Origin: Thermoplasmata archaeon
Lineage (GTDB): Archaea > Thermoplasmatota > E2 > DHVEG-1
Reading direction: 5' to 3'
Length of the DNA stretch: 55,296 nt
Assembly: GCA_020054495.1 (NCBI GenBank)
Contig: JAHWGK010000013.1
Coordinates: forward strand, 1 to 55,296
The notes beneath the pieces are model-generated. The model did no database searches. It saw nothing but the letters and a program-made list of their open reading frames with translations, and had not been told where the DNA came from. Below are positions 8,326-15,879 of the stretch, piece after piece; position 1 is the stretch's first letter; every line of letters begins with the position of its first letter. Made by a program: the position numbers and the translations under genes.

Positions 8326-10011
8326 ATGGATTCAAAAAATTCCGTACAAAAGGATTTTATACGGGAGATTATAAATAAAGATTTAAAAACAGATAAATAT
8401 GATGGACGAGTCCATACAAGATTTCCACCTGAACCAAATGGTTCCTTACATATTGGACATGCAAAATCAATCTGTTTAAACTTTGGAATAGCTCAGGAAT
8501 ATGGTGGAAAGTGCAACCTTCGTTTTGACGATACAAACCCTGCAAAAGAAGAGAAGGAATATGTAAAATCAATAATCGAGGATGTGAAATGGTTAGGGTT
8601 TGACTGGGAAGGCAGATTATTTTTCGCCTCAGATTATTTTAATCAAATGTATGATTATGCAGTTCAATTAACTAAAGCTGGCAAGGCTTTTGTTGACGAC
8701 TTAAATGCAAAAGAAATCAGTGAAAAACGTGGAACACTTACAAAACCGGGAATAAATAGTCCTTATCGTGATCGTTCAGCTGAAGAAAATCTTGATCTTT
8801 TAGAACGAATGAAGGCTGGGGAATTTGCAGATGGTGAAAAGGTCCTTCGAGCAAAGATTGACATGGCTCATCCAAATCTTAATATGCGAGATCCAGTAGT
8901 TTATCGAGTATTACACGCATCTCATCATAATACAGGTGATAAATGGTGCATATATCCAATGTATGATTGGGCACATGGTCTTGAAGATTCTATCGAACGT
9001 ATTACGCATTCTTTATGCACTTTAGAATTTGAGAACCATCGACCACTTTATGATTGGTTTTTAATTCAAATAGGAGTATATCGACCTCAACAAATAGAAT
9101 TTGCCCGACTGAACCTTACTTTTACTGTCATGAGTAAAAGGATGCTTTTGGAATTAGTTGAAGGAAAATATGTACATGGCTGGGATGATCCAAGACTTCC
9201 AACGATAAGTGGGATGCGCCGACGAGGTTATTCACCAGCTTCTATTAGAAATTTCTGTAGTCGAATAGGAATTGCAAAAGTAAATAGTATAGTGGATTTT
9301 GAATTTCTTGAACATTGTGTTAGAGATGATTTGAATAAGACCGCTCCAAGATTCATGGGTGTTCTTCACCCACTAAAAGTAGTTATTGAGAATTATCCGG
9401 AAGGAAAAGTAGAAGAATTTGAAGCAGTAAATAATCCTGAAGATTCAAAAGCAGGAACACGTAAGATTCCATTTTCTAAAGAGCTATATATTGAACGAGA
9501 AGATTTTATGGAGGATCCACCTAAGAAATTTTATCGGTTAACTCCAGGTCGAGAAGTAAGATTCAGATATTCTTATTTAGTTACATGTAAAGAAGCAATA
9601 AAAAAGAATGGTGAAGTAGTAGAACTCATCTGTAATATTGATCCTGAAACTCGTGGTGGCTATGCTCCAGATGGAAGAAAAGTTAAATCAACAATTCACT
9701 GGGTTTCAGCTGCTTATGCTATTGATGCAGATGTTAGACTATACGATCGGCTGTTTACAGTTGAAGATCCTGCAGGTCAAAAAGATGCTGATTTTAAAGA
9801 TTTTTTAAACCCAGATTCCCTTCAAATCTTAAAATCATGTAAAGTTGAAACTTCGATAAAAGATTTGAAACCTCTTGATCGATTTCAGTTTGAACGTCTT
9901 GGATATTTCTGCATAGATTCAGATACGACTAAAGATAAAATTGTAATAAATAGAACCGTAACTTTACGAGACACATGGGCAAAACTTCAGAAACAACAAA
10001 TGAACAAATAA
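8326..10011 (+). CDS. glnS: Glutaminyl-tRNA synthetase (GlnRS)
   Basis: This class I synthetase attaches glutamine directly to tRNA-Gln. Seen: the [12 protein letters not shown] catalytic motif (HIGH at residues 42-45), V-M-S-K-R (KMSKS equivalent, K271), and a GlnRS-type C-terminal half continuing to residue 561, including the anticodon-binding beta barrels. The length is close to bacterial GlnRS (about 550). A GluRS is excluded by the GlnRS-specific motif R-F-P-P-E-P-N-G and overall layout. The ATG follows GAGGTGA by 5 bases. It is enclosed by two tRNA-Gln genes. Archaea as a rule lack GlnRS and use GluRS plus GatDE, so horizontal acquisition is likely. Confidence 0.96.
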   Translation: MDSKNSVQKDFIREIINKDLKTDKYDGRVHTRFPPEPNGSLHIGHAKSICLNFGIAQEYGGKCNLRFDDTNPAKEEKEYVKSIIEDVKWLGFDWEGRLFFASDYFNQMYDYAVQLTKAGKAFVDDLNAKEISEKRGTLTKPGINSPYRDRSAEENLDLLERMKAGEFADGEKVLRAKIDMAHPNLNMRDPVVYRVLHASHHNTGDKWCIYPMYDWAHGLEDSIERITHSLCTLEFENHRPLYDWFLIQIGVYRPQQIEFARLNLTFTVMSKRMLLELVEGKYVHGWDDPRLPTISGMRRRGYSPASIRNFCSRIGIAKVNSIVDFEFLEHCVRDDLNKTAPRFMGVLHPLKVVIENYPEGKVEEFEAVNNPEDSKAGTRKIPFSKELYIEREDFMEDPPKKFYRLTPGREVRFRYSYLVTCKEAIKKNGEVVELICNIDPETRGGYAPDGRKVKSTIHWVSAAYAIDADVRLYDRLFTVEDPAGQKDADFKDFLNPDSLQILKSCKVETSIKDLKPLDRFQFERLGYFCIDSDTTKDKIVINRTVTLRDTWAKLQKQQMNK

Positions 10012-10100
10012 AATCGACATTAATTCATGATTACTATTATAGTTCTATCCAAAATAACTATATATTAAAATCACAATCCAGTGCGCTATAAAATTGATAT

Positions 10101-10171
10101 AGCCCTGTGGTGTAGTGGCAACATTCTAGCCTTTGGAGCTAGCGTCAGCAGTTCAAATCTGCTCAGGGCTG
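10101..10171 (+). tRNA. tRNA-Gln (anticodon TTG)
   Basis: The acceptor AGCCCTG at 10101-10107 pairs with CAGGGCT at 10164-10170, with discriminator G and no encoded CCA. The anticodon stem CTAGC/GCTAG encloses CTTTGGA, giving anticodon TTG. The T arm is AGCAG-TTCAAAT-CTGCT. As with the first tRNA-Gln, the first pair is A-U. A TATA-like ACTATATATTAAAA lies about 35-50 bases upstream. Together with the CTG species this covers both Gln codons beside the GlnRS gene. Confidence 0.95.
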
Positions 10172-10175
10172 TTTT

Positions 10176-10250
10176 GCTCCCGTGGTGTAGTCCGGCCAAT
10201 CATTCTGGCCTTTCGAGCCAGCTACACGGGTTCGAATCCCGTCGGGAGCA
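10176..10250 (+). tRNA. tRNA-Glu (anticodon TTC)
   Basis: The acceptor GCTCCCG at 10176-10182 pairs with CGGGAGC at 10243-10249, with discriminator A and no encoded CCA. The anticodon stem CTGGC/GCCAG encloses CTTTCGA, giving anticodon TTC. The T arm is ACGGG-TTCGAAT-CCCGT. Only four bases separate it from tRNA-Gln(TTG), so the two are probably one precursor. Confidence 0.95.
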
Positions 10251-10254
10251 TTCT

Positions 10255-10419
10255 ACTTCAACAGGAGTAACTACGGACGCTAACGCCCTGTTTTTTTCCC
10301 AACTTGTTTTTCTATTTTGGACGTGTCATTTTGCTGTTCCAAATGCTTTTGCAAATGTTACTCATGCTGTTGAATGGGGGCTAAACGTTTTAAAGGAAAA
10401 ATTAGATTTAGAAAAATAA
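10255..10419 (+). pseudogene. Possible protein-coding remnant downstream of tRNA-Glu
   Basis: An open frame without a credible start runs out of the tRNA genes to a stop at 10419. Its last 27 residues (from V-P-N-A-F-A-N-V-T-H to the end) have the composition of a real helical C-terminus. It could be the 3' stub of a gene cut off by integration next to the tRNA. I do not recognise it, and it may be chance. Confidence 0.25.
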
Positions 10420-10427
10420 TTTACAGT

Positions 10428-11231
10428 TTAAGAACATAATTTTTCTAAAGTATTCATAATTATTTCTGAATCGATACCAGTGGCGATATTAGCTTTATTA
10501 AAAACACTTTTGTCTTGGTTTATTCGTTTTTGTAATTTTTTAAAATATGATTCTTCTAAAATTTTATGTAATTCAGTACTAATTTTATGATATTTTATGT
10601 CCGAATACCAGCTTAGTGAATAGATGTCGCAGATGTCTTTTATATATTTTTCATCTTTTTGACGATTTATAGCACTTTTTATTTTTGTAGCTAATAAAAC
10701 ATCTGCTGTAGGTAGCCATAGAAGTTTATTGAATTCTGTTAATTCTTTTCTTTTGGTTTTATCTTCGAGTACATAAGTAAGAAAAGATTCATCTACTGGA
10801 TCAAAATTAAAAACTGTTTTGAATAACGGATGAACGTAATCAACAATGGGATCAACGAAGATGGTAAAAATATCATGAGTTGGCTTCTTTTCTGCCTCTT
10901 CTTTTGATAATTCTTTATCTGTTCCATATTCGATTTCTTTATAATAACGAAATCCTTGGGGTTTAAATCCATTTATCTCTAGGATGTTAAGTGCTTTTTT
11001 CATGGTTGATTGTAATAATTTCGTTTTATTCATTGAAGGATCGATGTGAAATCCAAGATCAATATCTCGTGATCCAAGGTAATCTGGACCCAGATCTTCC
11101 TTAAATTTTTTGTTAACTGTAAGATATACTGCCCACCCTCCTAAGATACAAATTGGTTCATCAAGTATGTCAATTATTTTTTCAAGATAATCAAATGAAG
11201 TGTCTGTTTCATATTTAGCGTATACGGCCAT
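10428..11231 (-). CDS. Nucleotidyltransferase of the AbiEii type (putative type IV toxin)
   Basis: The 267-residue protein has a nucleotidyltransferase fold signature: G-G-W-A-V-Y near residues 35-40 and the metal-binding D-x-D in S-R-D-I-D-L-G near 54-60, with a third acidic residue in T-I-F-V-D-P near 124-129. AbiEii/MNT-type toxins transfer nucleotides to RNA or proteins and are paired with AbiEi-type regulators. Its ATG overlaps the end of the upstream wHTH gene by 17 bases, typical of translational coupling. Identification as a toxin rests on this pairing and the motif, not on close similarity. Confidence 0.7.
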   Translation of the reverse strand: MAVYAKYETDTSFDYLEKIIDILDEPICILGGWAVYLTVNKKFKEDLGPDYLGSRDIDLGFHIDPSMNKTKLLQSTMKKALNILEINGFKPQGFRYYKEIEYGTDKELSKEEAEKKPTHDIFTIFVDPIVDYVHPLFKTVFNFDPVDESFLTYVLEDKTKRKELTEFNKLLWLPTADVLLATKIKSAINRQKDEKYIKDICDIYSLSWYSDIKYHKISTELHKILEESYFKKLQKRINQDKSVFNKANIATGIDSEIIMNTLEKLCS

Positions 11232-11802
11232 GATATTCTTTCTCCATTAACATGTGAGCTGCTTCTATTGCTACACCTTCTTCTCTCAAAAGATCAAGTA
11301 TTAACTGTGGTGTTGATACTAATCTTAGCCCTCCTTTTTTTATATTTGCATAGAAGACATGCTCGTCTTCAATTAGTAAACGCATATTTCCTTTCCCAAC
11401 AAGTCCATTTTTTGTAAGCAGAGTATGCCATCTCTCAGAATCTAGTTTTTTTATATAAATGTCAACTCTTGATGGAAATAGGTATTTTTGTGTGTATTTT
11501 TCGGCATAATAAGTTGTTAATGCAAATTTAAGTTTTGTCTTTTTTAATATCTCTATTGGGTCTTGAATATTATATTCTCTATGGAGTGGATATTTGTTTA
11601 TTTCTTTCCAATAATAAAATAATCCTTTAATATCCTTAACTTTTGTTTTTTCAACAAGGTTTTTTTGTTCTAAGGTTCTTAGATATTTTAGTACCCATAC
11701 ATGTGTACAGTTTGCTTCTTTTGCGATACGATATATTGATAATGCCCCATCTGGCTGTTTAAGTAATACTCGCAATATTCTTTCTTTTTTTGTTCCCCGC
11801 AT
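11215..11802 (-). CDS. Winged-HTH regulator with AbiEi-like C-terminal domain (putative antitoxin)
   Basis: Residues 1-65 form a winged helix (R-I-L-R-V-L-L-K-Q-P, then an I-Y-R-I-A-K-E-A recognition region). The rest resembles AbiEi-type regulators, with L-F-P-S-R-V-D-I-Y-I near 107-116 and S-T-P-Q-L-I-L-D-L-L near 166-175. In AbiE systems this protein represses its own promoter and counters the nucleotidyltransferase encoded downstream. The start ATG at 11802 has no ribosome site but lies about 22-30 bases after a TATA-like element, so the transcript is probably leaderless. The upstream region holds two 37-base direct repeats. Confidence 0.7.
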   Translation of the reverse strand: MRGTKKERILRVLLKQPDGALSIYRIAKEANCTHVWVLKYLRTLEQKNLVEKTKVKDIKGLFYYWKEINKYPLHREYNIQDPIEILKKTKLKFALTTYYAEKYTQKYLFPSRVDIYIKKLDSERWHTLLTKNGLVGKGNMRLLIEDEHVFYANIKKGGLRLVSTPQLILDLLREEGVAIEAAHMLMEKEYHGRIR

Positions 11803-11804
11803 AA

Positions 11805-11880
11805 TATGTAACTAAAAAAACTACTATATAAACTTTACTTACATGTAACTAAAAACATTATTATATAAAAATTACTTACA
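11805..11880 (-). promoter_or_regulatory. Promoter with two 37-base direct repeats and TTACATGTAA palindrome
   Basis: ATGTAACTAAAAA occurs at 11806 and again at 11843, each followed by an AT-rich TATATAA element and by TTACTTACAT. The junction of the two units creates the perfect palindrome TTACATGTAA (11839-11848). On the minus strand each unit supplies a possible TATA box. The nearer one is 22-30 bases from the ATG. The arrangement fits cooperative autorepression by the AbiEi-like protein. Confidence 0.5.
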
Positions 11881-11919
11881 TATTTTTGGTTTCTAACAGG
11901 TTTTATGTATTTCTTACGT

Positions 11920-11942
11920 TATACTGGTTTTTTACCAGTATA
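11920..11942. terminator. Perfect 9-bp hairpin, possible terminator
   Basis: TATACTGGT at 11920-11928 and ACCAGTATA at 11934-11942 are perfectly complementary with a five-T loop. It lies between the end of the minus-strand protease gene and the promoter of the AbiE-like pair. It could terminate the former or be a protein-binding site. Archaeal termination often needs only T-runs, so the role is open. Confidence 0.35.
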
Positions 11943-12001
11943 TTGTAGAATTTACTTAAAAATCTTTAAGTTAATATAGGTAAAGTTAAGGGTTTTTCTC
12001 C

Positions 12002-12295
12002 CTATACTTCTATATCATTAGCGTTTAACCCTCTTTTATTTAGATGCGCAGATAAGAGTGACTTAAACATTTTTGTATGATTAGGATAACGAAGATGTAA
12101 AAGTTCATGCGCAATTGCTTTTGCTCTAAAAGGATATGATTTATACAAAAGCGTATAGGAGAATGTTAGTCTTCCTTTGCTTGAACAACTTGCCCATTTC
12201 CTTGTCATTTTTCTCATGTGTATTTCTTTGGGTTTTACTCCTATTTCTTTTGCCCAGTGCACAACCTCTCGTTTGAATCTTTGTTTTGATATCAT
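12002..12295 (-). CDS. Small YgjP/DUF45-type zinc metallopeptidase domain protein
   Basis: The 97-residue protein carries the YgjP-like signature: R-x-M-x-x-K-W-A-S-C-S-S-K-G near residues 29-42 and the zinc motif H-E-L-L-H near 73-77, followed by a third-ligand-type H-T-K-M-F. YgjP family members are usually longer (160-240 residues). This one is essentially only the catalytic core, and no coding extension upstream is likely because a stop occurs 15 codons before the ATG. It may be a genuine compact form or a truncation. Substrate unknown. Confidence 0.75.
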   Translation of the reverse strand: MISKQRFKREVVHWAKEIGVKPKEIHMRKMTRKWASCSSKGRLTFSYTLLYKSYPFRAKAIAHELLHLRYPNHTKMFKSLLSAHLNKRGLNANDIEV

Positions 12296-12356
12296 GTATT
12301 TTCGCCTTTTAGTATTGTTAGGATTTTGTTTGTTAGCTCAATTGCTTTTTTTGGTT

Positions 12357-12491
12357 CGAATTTGTTGCTCGACTGCCTTCTGAATTACTAAAATGGATTG
12401 GCAGCAAAGTAGACGGCGTGCATATTCGAAATAGAACCCATTTTATTGAACTTATATTAACTGAAAAGAAACAAAAAGAATTTAGAAAATA
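12357..12491 (+). pseudogene. Remnant of a small ribbon-helix-helix-like protein
   Basis: A frame with no start codon of its own reads F-V-A-R-L-P-S-E-L-L-K-W-I and then a Lys-rich helix, ending at a TAA at 12489-12491. The strand followed by two helices resembles an RHH antitoxin or regulator core. The frame is closed by a stop upstream near 12333, so it looks 5'-truncated. A functional gene with a non-standard start is not excluded. The rest of 12296-12632 is AT-rich and shows no other gene. Confidence 0.35.
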
Positions 12492-12632
12492 ATTAAAAAA
12501 CAAAAATAATGATTTCTTTCAAATCATAACAAAATATAGAAGGAATTGTTACAAATCATAATATAAACTTTTTATAATATTTAGTTCCTAATTAAAAAGC
12601 TGACGAAATATAAGTTAATCAGTTGATATAAA

Positions 12633-13583
12633 ATGATGAAAAGAGATATTAATGTAAAATGTCCAAGATGCGGTAGTAAACATGTTATTAAAAGAGGGAA
12701 ACGAAAAGAGCATTTTGGGATCTTACAGGTCTACCAATGTAAAGATTGTGAAAGAAGATTTGTAATGAAATCACTGAAACATAAGATGTATCTTACAAAA
12801 GTTATTTACAGTGCCATAAATTACTACAATCTTGGACATTCATTGGATGAAGTCAGTAAACTGGTAAATAAAAATTTCAAGGTTAAAACAAGTAAAAGCA
12901 CAATTCACTTATGGATAACGGAATTTCAGAGTCTCAGTCCGATTTCTTCTTTGAAAAATAACTTTTTTGGACATGATGAGGTTCTGTTTACTAAAAGATT
13001 TGATCATGAAAATCTCGAGTATGTGTTTATGTACCATAAATATAAGCTGGGTGCTTTTTTGAGTAAGAGATTTCCTGAGCTGATGGCATATATAACTCGT
13101 TTTGAAGAAGGATGTCCAGAAGTGTTCTTTGAAATTGGAGAGCGATGTTCACAGCCTAGATTTAGAGTGAATGTGAGGGTGAGAAAAACAGTTAATTTAG
13201 CTTGTAAGATGGCTTCATTTGCGGTTCTTGCTGCAAAGGATAATCGTGAAAGACATGAGCTGGTTGAGCAGTTTATGATTATAAATGATAAGGCCACTGT
13301 TGCATGTGAAGTACCGGTATGGTATTGGGAAAAAAGTATCGATGATGGAATTACAGGCCATATTGATATTCTTCAAGTGAGAAGAGATAATGTGTATATC
13401 TTGGATTATAAACCAGGTGCATCTAAGGATAAAAAAGCACCTCAGCAGCTGTATCATTATGCTGTTGCTCTTTCATTCAGGGCAAAGATTCCATTTGAAC
13501 GTATTAGATGTGCCTGGTTTGATGAGAAGTCATATCATGAATTTAGTCTGGCAGAGGCTGATGCAACTTTGATCAAAAAGTAG
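12633..13583 (+). CDS. Fusion of IS6-type zinc-ribbon/HTH head to a PD-(D/E)XK (Cas4/RecB-like) nuclease
   Basis: Residues 10-39 are a C4 zinc ribbon (C10, C13, C36, C39), followed by an HTH near 50-95. This is the same order seen in the bona fide transposase at 44690-45826. Where a DDE domain would follow, the C-terminal half instead carries RecB-family nuclease motifs: E226 in A-C-E-V-P, D245 in G-H-I-D-I-L, D258-Y-K260, and Q272-x-x-x-Y276. All expected catalytic residues are present, so it is probably an active DNA nuclease tethered to a specific site by a transposase-derived head. It is a single gene with no obvious partner. The start ATG lacks a ribosome site. Confidence 0.75.
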   Translation: MMKRDINVKCPRCGSKHVIKRGKRKEHFGILQVYQCKDCERRFVMKSLKHKMYLTKVIYSAINYYNLGHSLDEVSKLVNKNFKVKTSKSTIHLWITEFQSLSPISSLKNNFFGHDEVLFTKRFDHENLEYVFMYHKYKLGAFLSKRFPELMAYITRFEEGCPEVFFEIGERCSQPRFRVNVRVRKTVNLACKMASFAVLAAKDNRERHELVEQFMIINDKATVACEVPVWYWEKSIDDGITGHIDILQVRRDNVYILDYKPGASKDKKAPQQLYHYAVALSFRAKIPFERIRCAWFDEKSYHEFSLAEADATLIKK

Positions 13584-13612
13584 TGGGAGATAATGAATGT
13601 GTGTGTGGGAGA

Positions 13613-13646
<34 letters not shown>

Positions 13647-13867
13647 TTATGTTAGGGTGTTTGCGAACTTTACGGTGGTGGGTAGTGGTATTGATCAGTC
13701 TAATGCATTGATCTCTGTTGTGAATGTTGTTTATAGTGGTATCTGAATATTGGGTGAAGAGCATGCCGCAAATCCTGGACGGGTGGAAGACGCGGAAACT
13801 GGACGAAAGTTACGTCACAGAAAATGGACATGGATTTATATATGGGGAGCATTCATGTCGCGAAAAA

Positions 13868-14220
13868 TGGACGGAATTGAAGTGTTTTTTATGTCCCTAA
13901 TATTGGATGGGAAATCTTAATGGTTTGAGGATGGTATCAATAGGAGATATATTTGTATTTTTTTGGTGGAAAACCAAAAGTATTGAAGGATAAAAAAAGC
14001 CCTGAATATGGGACGGTGTTGAAAAAAGGTAAGTTCTATATTTATTGGACGGAATTGAAGTGTTTTTTACGCCCCGAATATTGAACAAAGAAATTTAATG
14101 GGTTAAAGTGAATGTTAACCGGATAAAAAAGGTTGCAGATTTGTGTGTAAATCAAAAGGTAGTGAAGACATATGAAAAGTCCTGAATATTGGACGGTGCT
14201 GAAAAAGCTAAGCTTTTTAA
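13868..14220. repeat. Two degenerate tandem copies of a 178-base unit
   Basis: TGGACGGAATTGAAGTGTTT begins at 13868 and at 14046, a spacing of 178 bases, each followed by TTTA-(T/C)-G-(T/C)-CCC and later by CCTGAATAT-(T/G)-GGACGGTG-(C/T)-TGAAAAA near 14010 and 14183. Between these anchors the copies have diverged strongly. Confidence 0.7.
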
Positions 14221-14320
14221 AGAGGAGATCTAGGTGTTGAAGTTGGTGGTTGAGAAAATAAAATCAGTGTGCTAATCGTTGTGTAAGAAATAAAATCAAA
14301 TGTAACCATATCAGTATTTT

Positions 14321-14421
14321 TTATTTAATTGAAATCAGTTTTTGTATTATTTGCTTAATTATTTAGAAATCTTTTAATTAAACTAATGTATTACAGGTTT
14401 ATAATTTCTTTAATGGGAGGT
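14321..14421 (+). promoter_or_regulatory. Conserved upstream module, copy 1 (promoter/leader of beta-helix gene)
   Basis: The segment shares a long stretch with 15771-15860, including TTATTTAGAAATCTTTTAAT followed by TAAACTA and TTACA, and with 24231-24280. It ends in GGGAGGTA, the same ribosome-binding leader used by the genes at 15880 and 20209. Its position before two separate surface-protein genes points to a shared promoter or 5' UTR element. Confidence 0.6.
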
Positions 14422-14430
14422 ATGAAAAAT

Positions 14431-15699
14431 ATGAGGAAAAATTTAGTTAAAAAAGGACTTGTTTTAGGAATAATAATACTATTTGTTGGAGCAAGTGTTG
14501 TGCCTTGTATTGGTGGTACGATTGAAAATATGGGTAGTAAAGAATATGCAAAACCAAAGAGCACTCTTAACAGAGGTACCATATATGTCGATGATGATGC
14601 TGATCCTAGCTGGTATGATGCTACACACGTTAAAACGATAAAAGAAGGAATAAATAATGCAACAGAAAAAGATACTGTTTCTGTTTACAATGGAACTTAT
14701 TACGAAAATGTAGTAATTGATAAAGAAGGGCTAATATTAAAAAGTGCAGGAGAAGATATGTTTGGTAATGATTCAGAAGGATCGATTATTGATGGTCAAG
14801 AGATAGAAAATTATGTTATTGATATTGATTCTAATAATATAACTATCAACCATTTCACTATTCAAAACAGTAGTATAAAATCTGATGTACCAGGTATTAG
14901 AATTAGTGGAACTGGGGGACATAACATAATTAATAATTTTTTTACGGATAATAGTCGTGGGATATATTGTACAGATTCTAGTGATTTAATTATTGATAAT
15001 AATATTATATTCAATACTAGAAACCGTGGGATTTATTGTAGGAATTCTAATAAGATAACTATTAGTAATAATATTATTGATGATACCGGAAATGATACAA
15101 TTTACTGCACGAATTCCGATATAATAACAATAGAAAATAATATATTAAGTAATACTGGACATCATGGAGTTAATATATTTAATAATTGTATAGATATTAA
15201 AATTTTAAACAATATTGTTAGTAATTATATATTTGGTATTGTTATTGAAAAAGAAGTAACAGCAGAGGTTTATAATAACACAGTAATGTTTGGAAAAAAT
15301 GGTATTTTATTGCAAACATCAAGTGCTATAGTAACTTATAACCAAATATATAATAACGAATTAAGTGGAATTTGGTTATTTGATATCCAATTTCCTACTC
15401 ATATAGTTAAAATTAAACGTAACATAATTTCTGATAACAAATTTAACATTGCAGCAAAGAACTCTATAATCGAAAAGAAAAACTGTAGAGAAAACAATAT
15501 TATTAACGAGACGGAATATGCAGTTATTGGATATGAAACTAGTAATTTATATCTACAACATAATTACTGGGGTAATAAAGATAATTATTGGGACCTTCCT
15601 GATTTTAAAAATTATTGGCAAGCTAGATTTCCTTACTTACCTGGTTTAATCATATTATTCCCTTGGTCTGATCATGAATGGGATTGTGATCCAAATTAA
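14431..15699 (+). CDS. Secreted right-handed parallel beta-helix (NosD-like) protein
   Basis: An N-terminal signal peptide (basic K-K-G-L-V-L-G-I-I-I-L-F core, then Ala/Cys region) is followed by a short I-Y-V-D-D-D-A-D-P-x-W motif that commonly opens archaeal NosD-type domains. Many Asn-rich strands of the PbH1 type follow (pattern I-x-x-N-x-I, about residues 110-320). Such proteins are extracellular or cell-surface and may bind or process carbohydrates. I chose the ATG at 14431, ten bases after GGGAGG and matching the spacing of sister genes, rather than upstream in-frame ATGs at 14386 and 14422. There is no anchoring tail like that of the next protein. Confidence 0.85.
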   Translation: MRKNLVKKGLVLGIIILFVGASVVPCIGGTIENMGSKEYAKPKSTLNRGTIYVDDDADPSWYDATHVKTIKEGINNATEKDTVSVYNGTYYENVVIDKEGLILKSAGEDMFGNDSEGSIIDGQEIENYVIDIDSNNITINHFTIQNSSIKSDVPGIRISGTGGHNIINNFFTDNSRGIYCTDSSDLIIDNNIIFNTRNRGIYCRNSNKITISNNIIDDTGNDTIYCTNSDIITIENNILSNTGHHGVNIFNNCIDIKILNNIVSNYIFGIVIEKEVTAEVYNNTVMFGKNGILLQTSSAIVTYNQIYNNELSGIWLFDIQFPTHIVKIKRNIISDNKFNIAAKNSIIEKKNCRENNIINETEYAVIGYETSNLYLQHNYWGNKDNYWDLPDFKNYWQARFPYLPGLIILFPWSDHEWDCDPN

Positions 15700-15770
15700 A
15701 AATAAATGTTATTGAATAATTCTTGACATATGTTTATTATTCCATATTTTTTTCTTTTCCTTTACTTTAT

Positions 15771-15860
15771 GATTTTAATTTAAATTAGTTTTGTAATTAT
15801 TTGTATAATTATTTAGAAATCTTTTAATTAAACTAGTTTATTACAACTTTCAAGTTTAGT
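15771..15860 (+). promoter_or_regulatory. Conserved upstream module, copy 2 (promoter/leader of PKD gene)
   Basis: About 70 bases are nearly identical to 14321-14396, with the best match TTATTTAGAAATCTTTTAAT at about 15810-15829. The module again precedes a GGGAGGTAG ribosome-binding leader immediately before a secreted-protein start. Confidence 0.6.
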
Positions 15861-15879
15861 TGTTGGGAGGTAGAAAAAA

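Noticed and set aside
10081..10419. A 112-residue open frame on the plus strand
   Set aside because: Its first half is entirely tRNA-Gln and tRNA-Glu sequence, so it is not a gene as a whole; only the last part is kept as a possible remnant.
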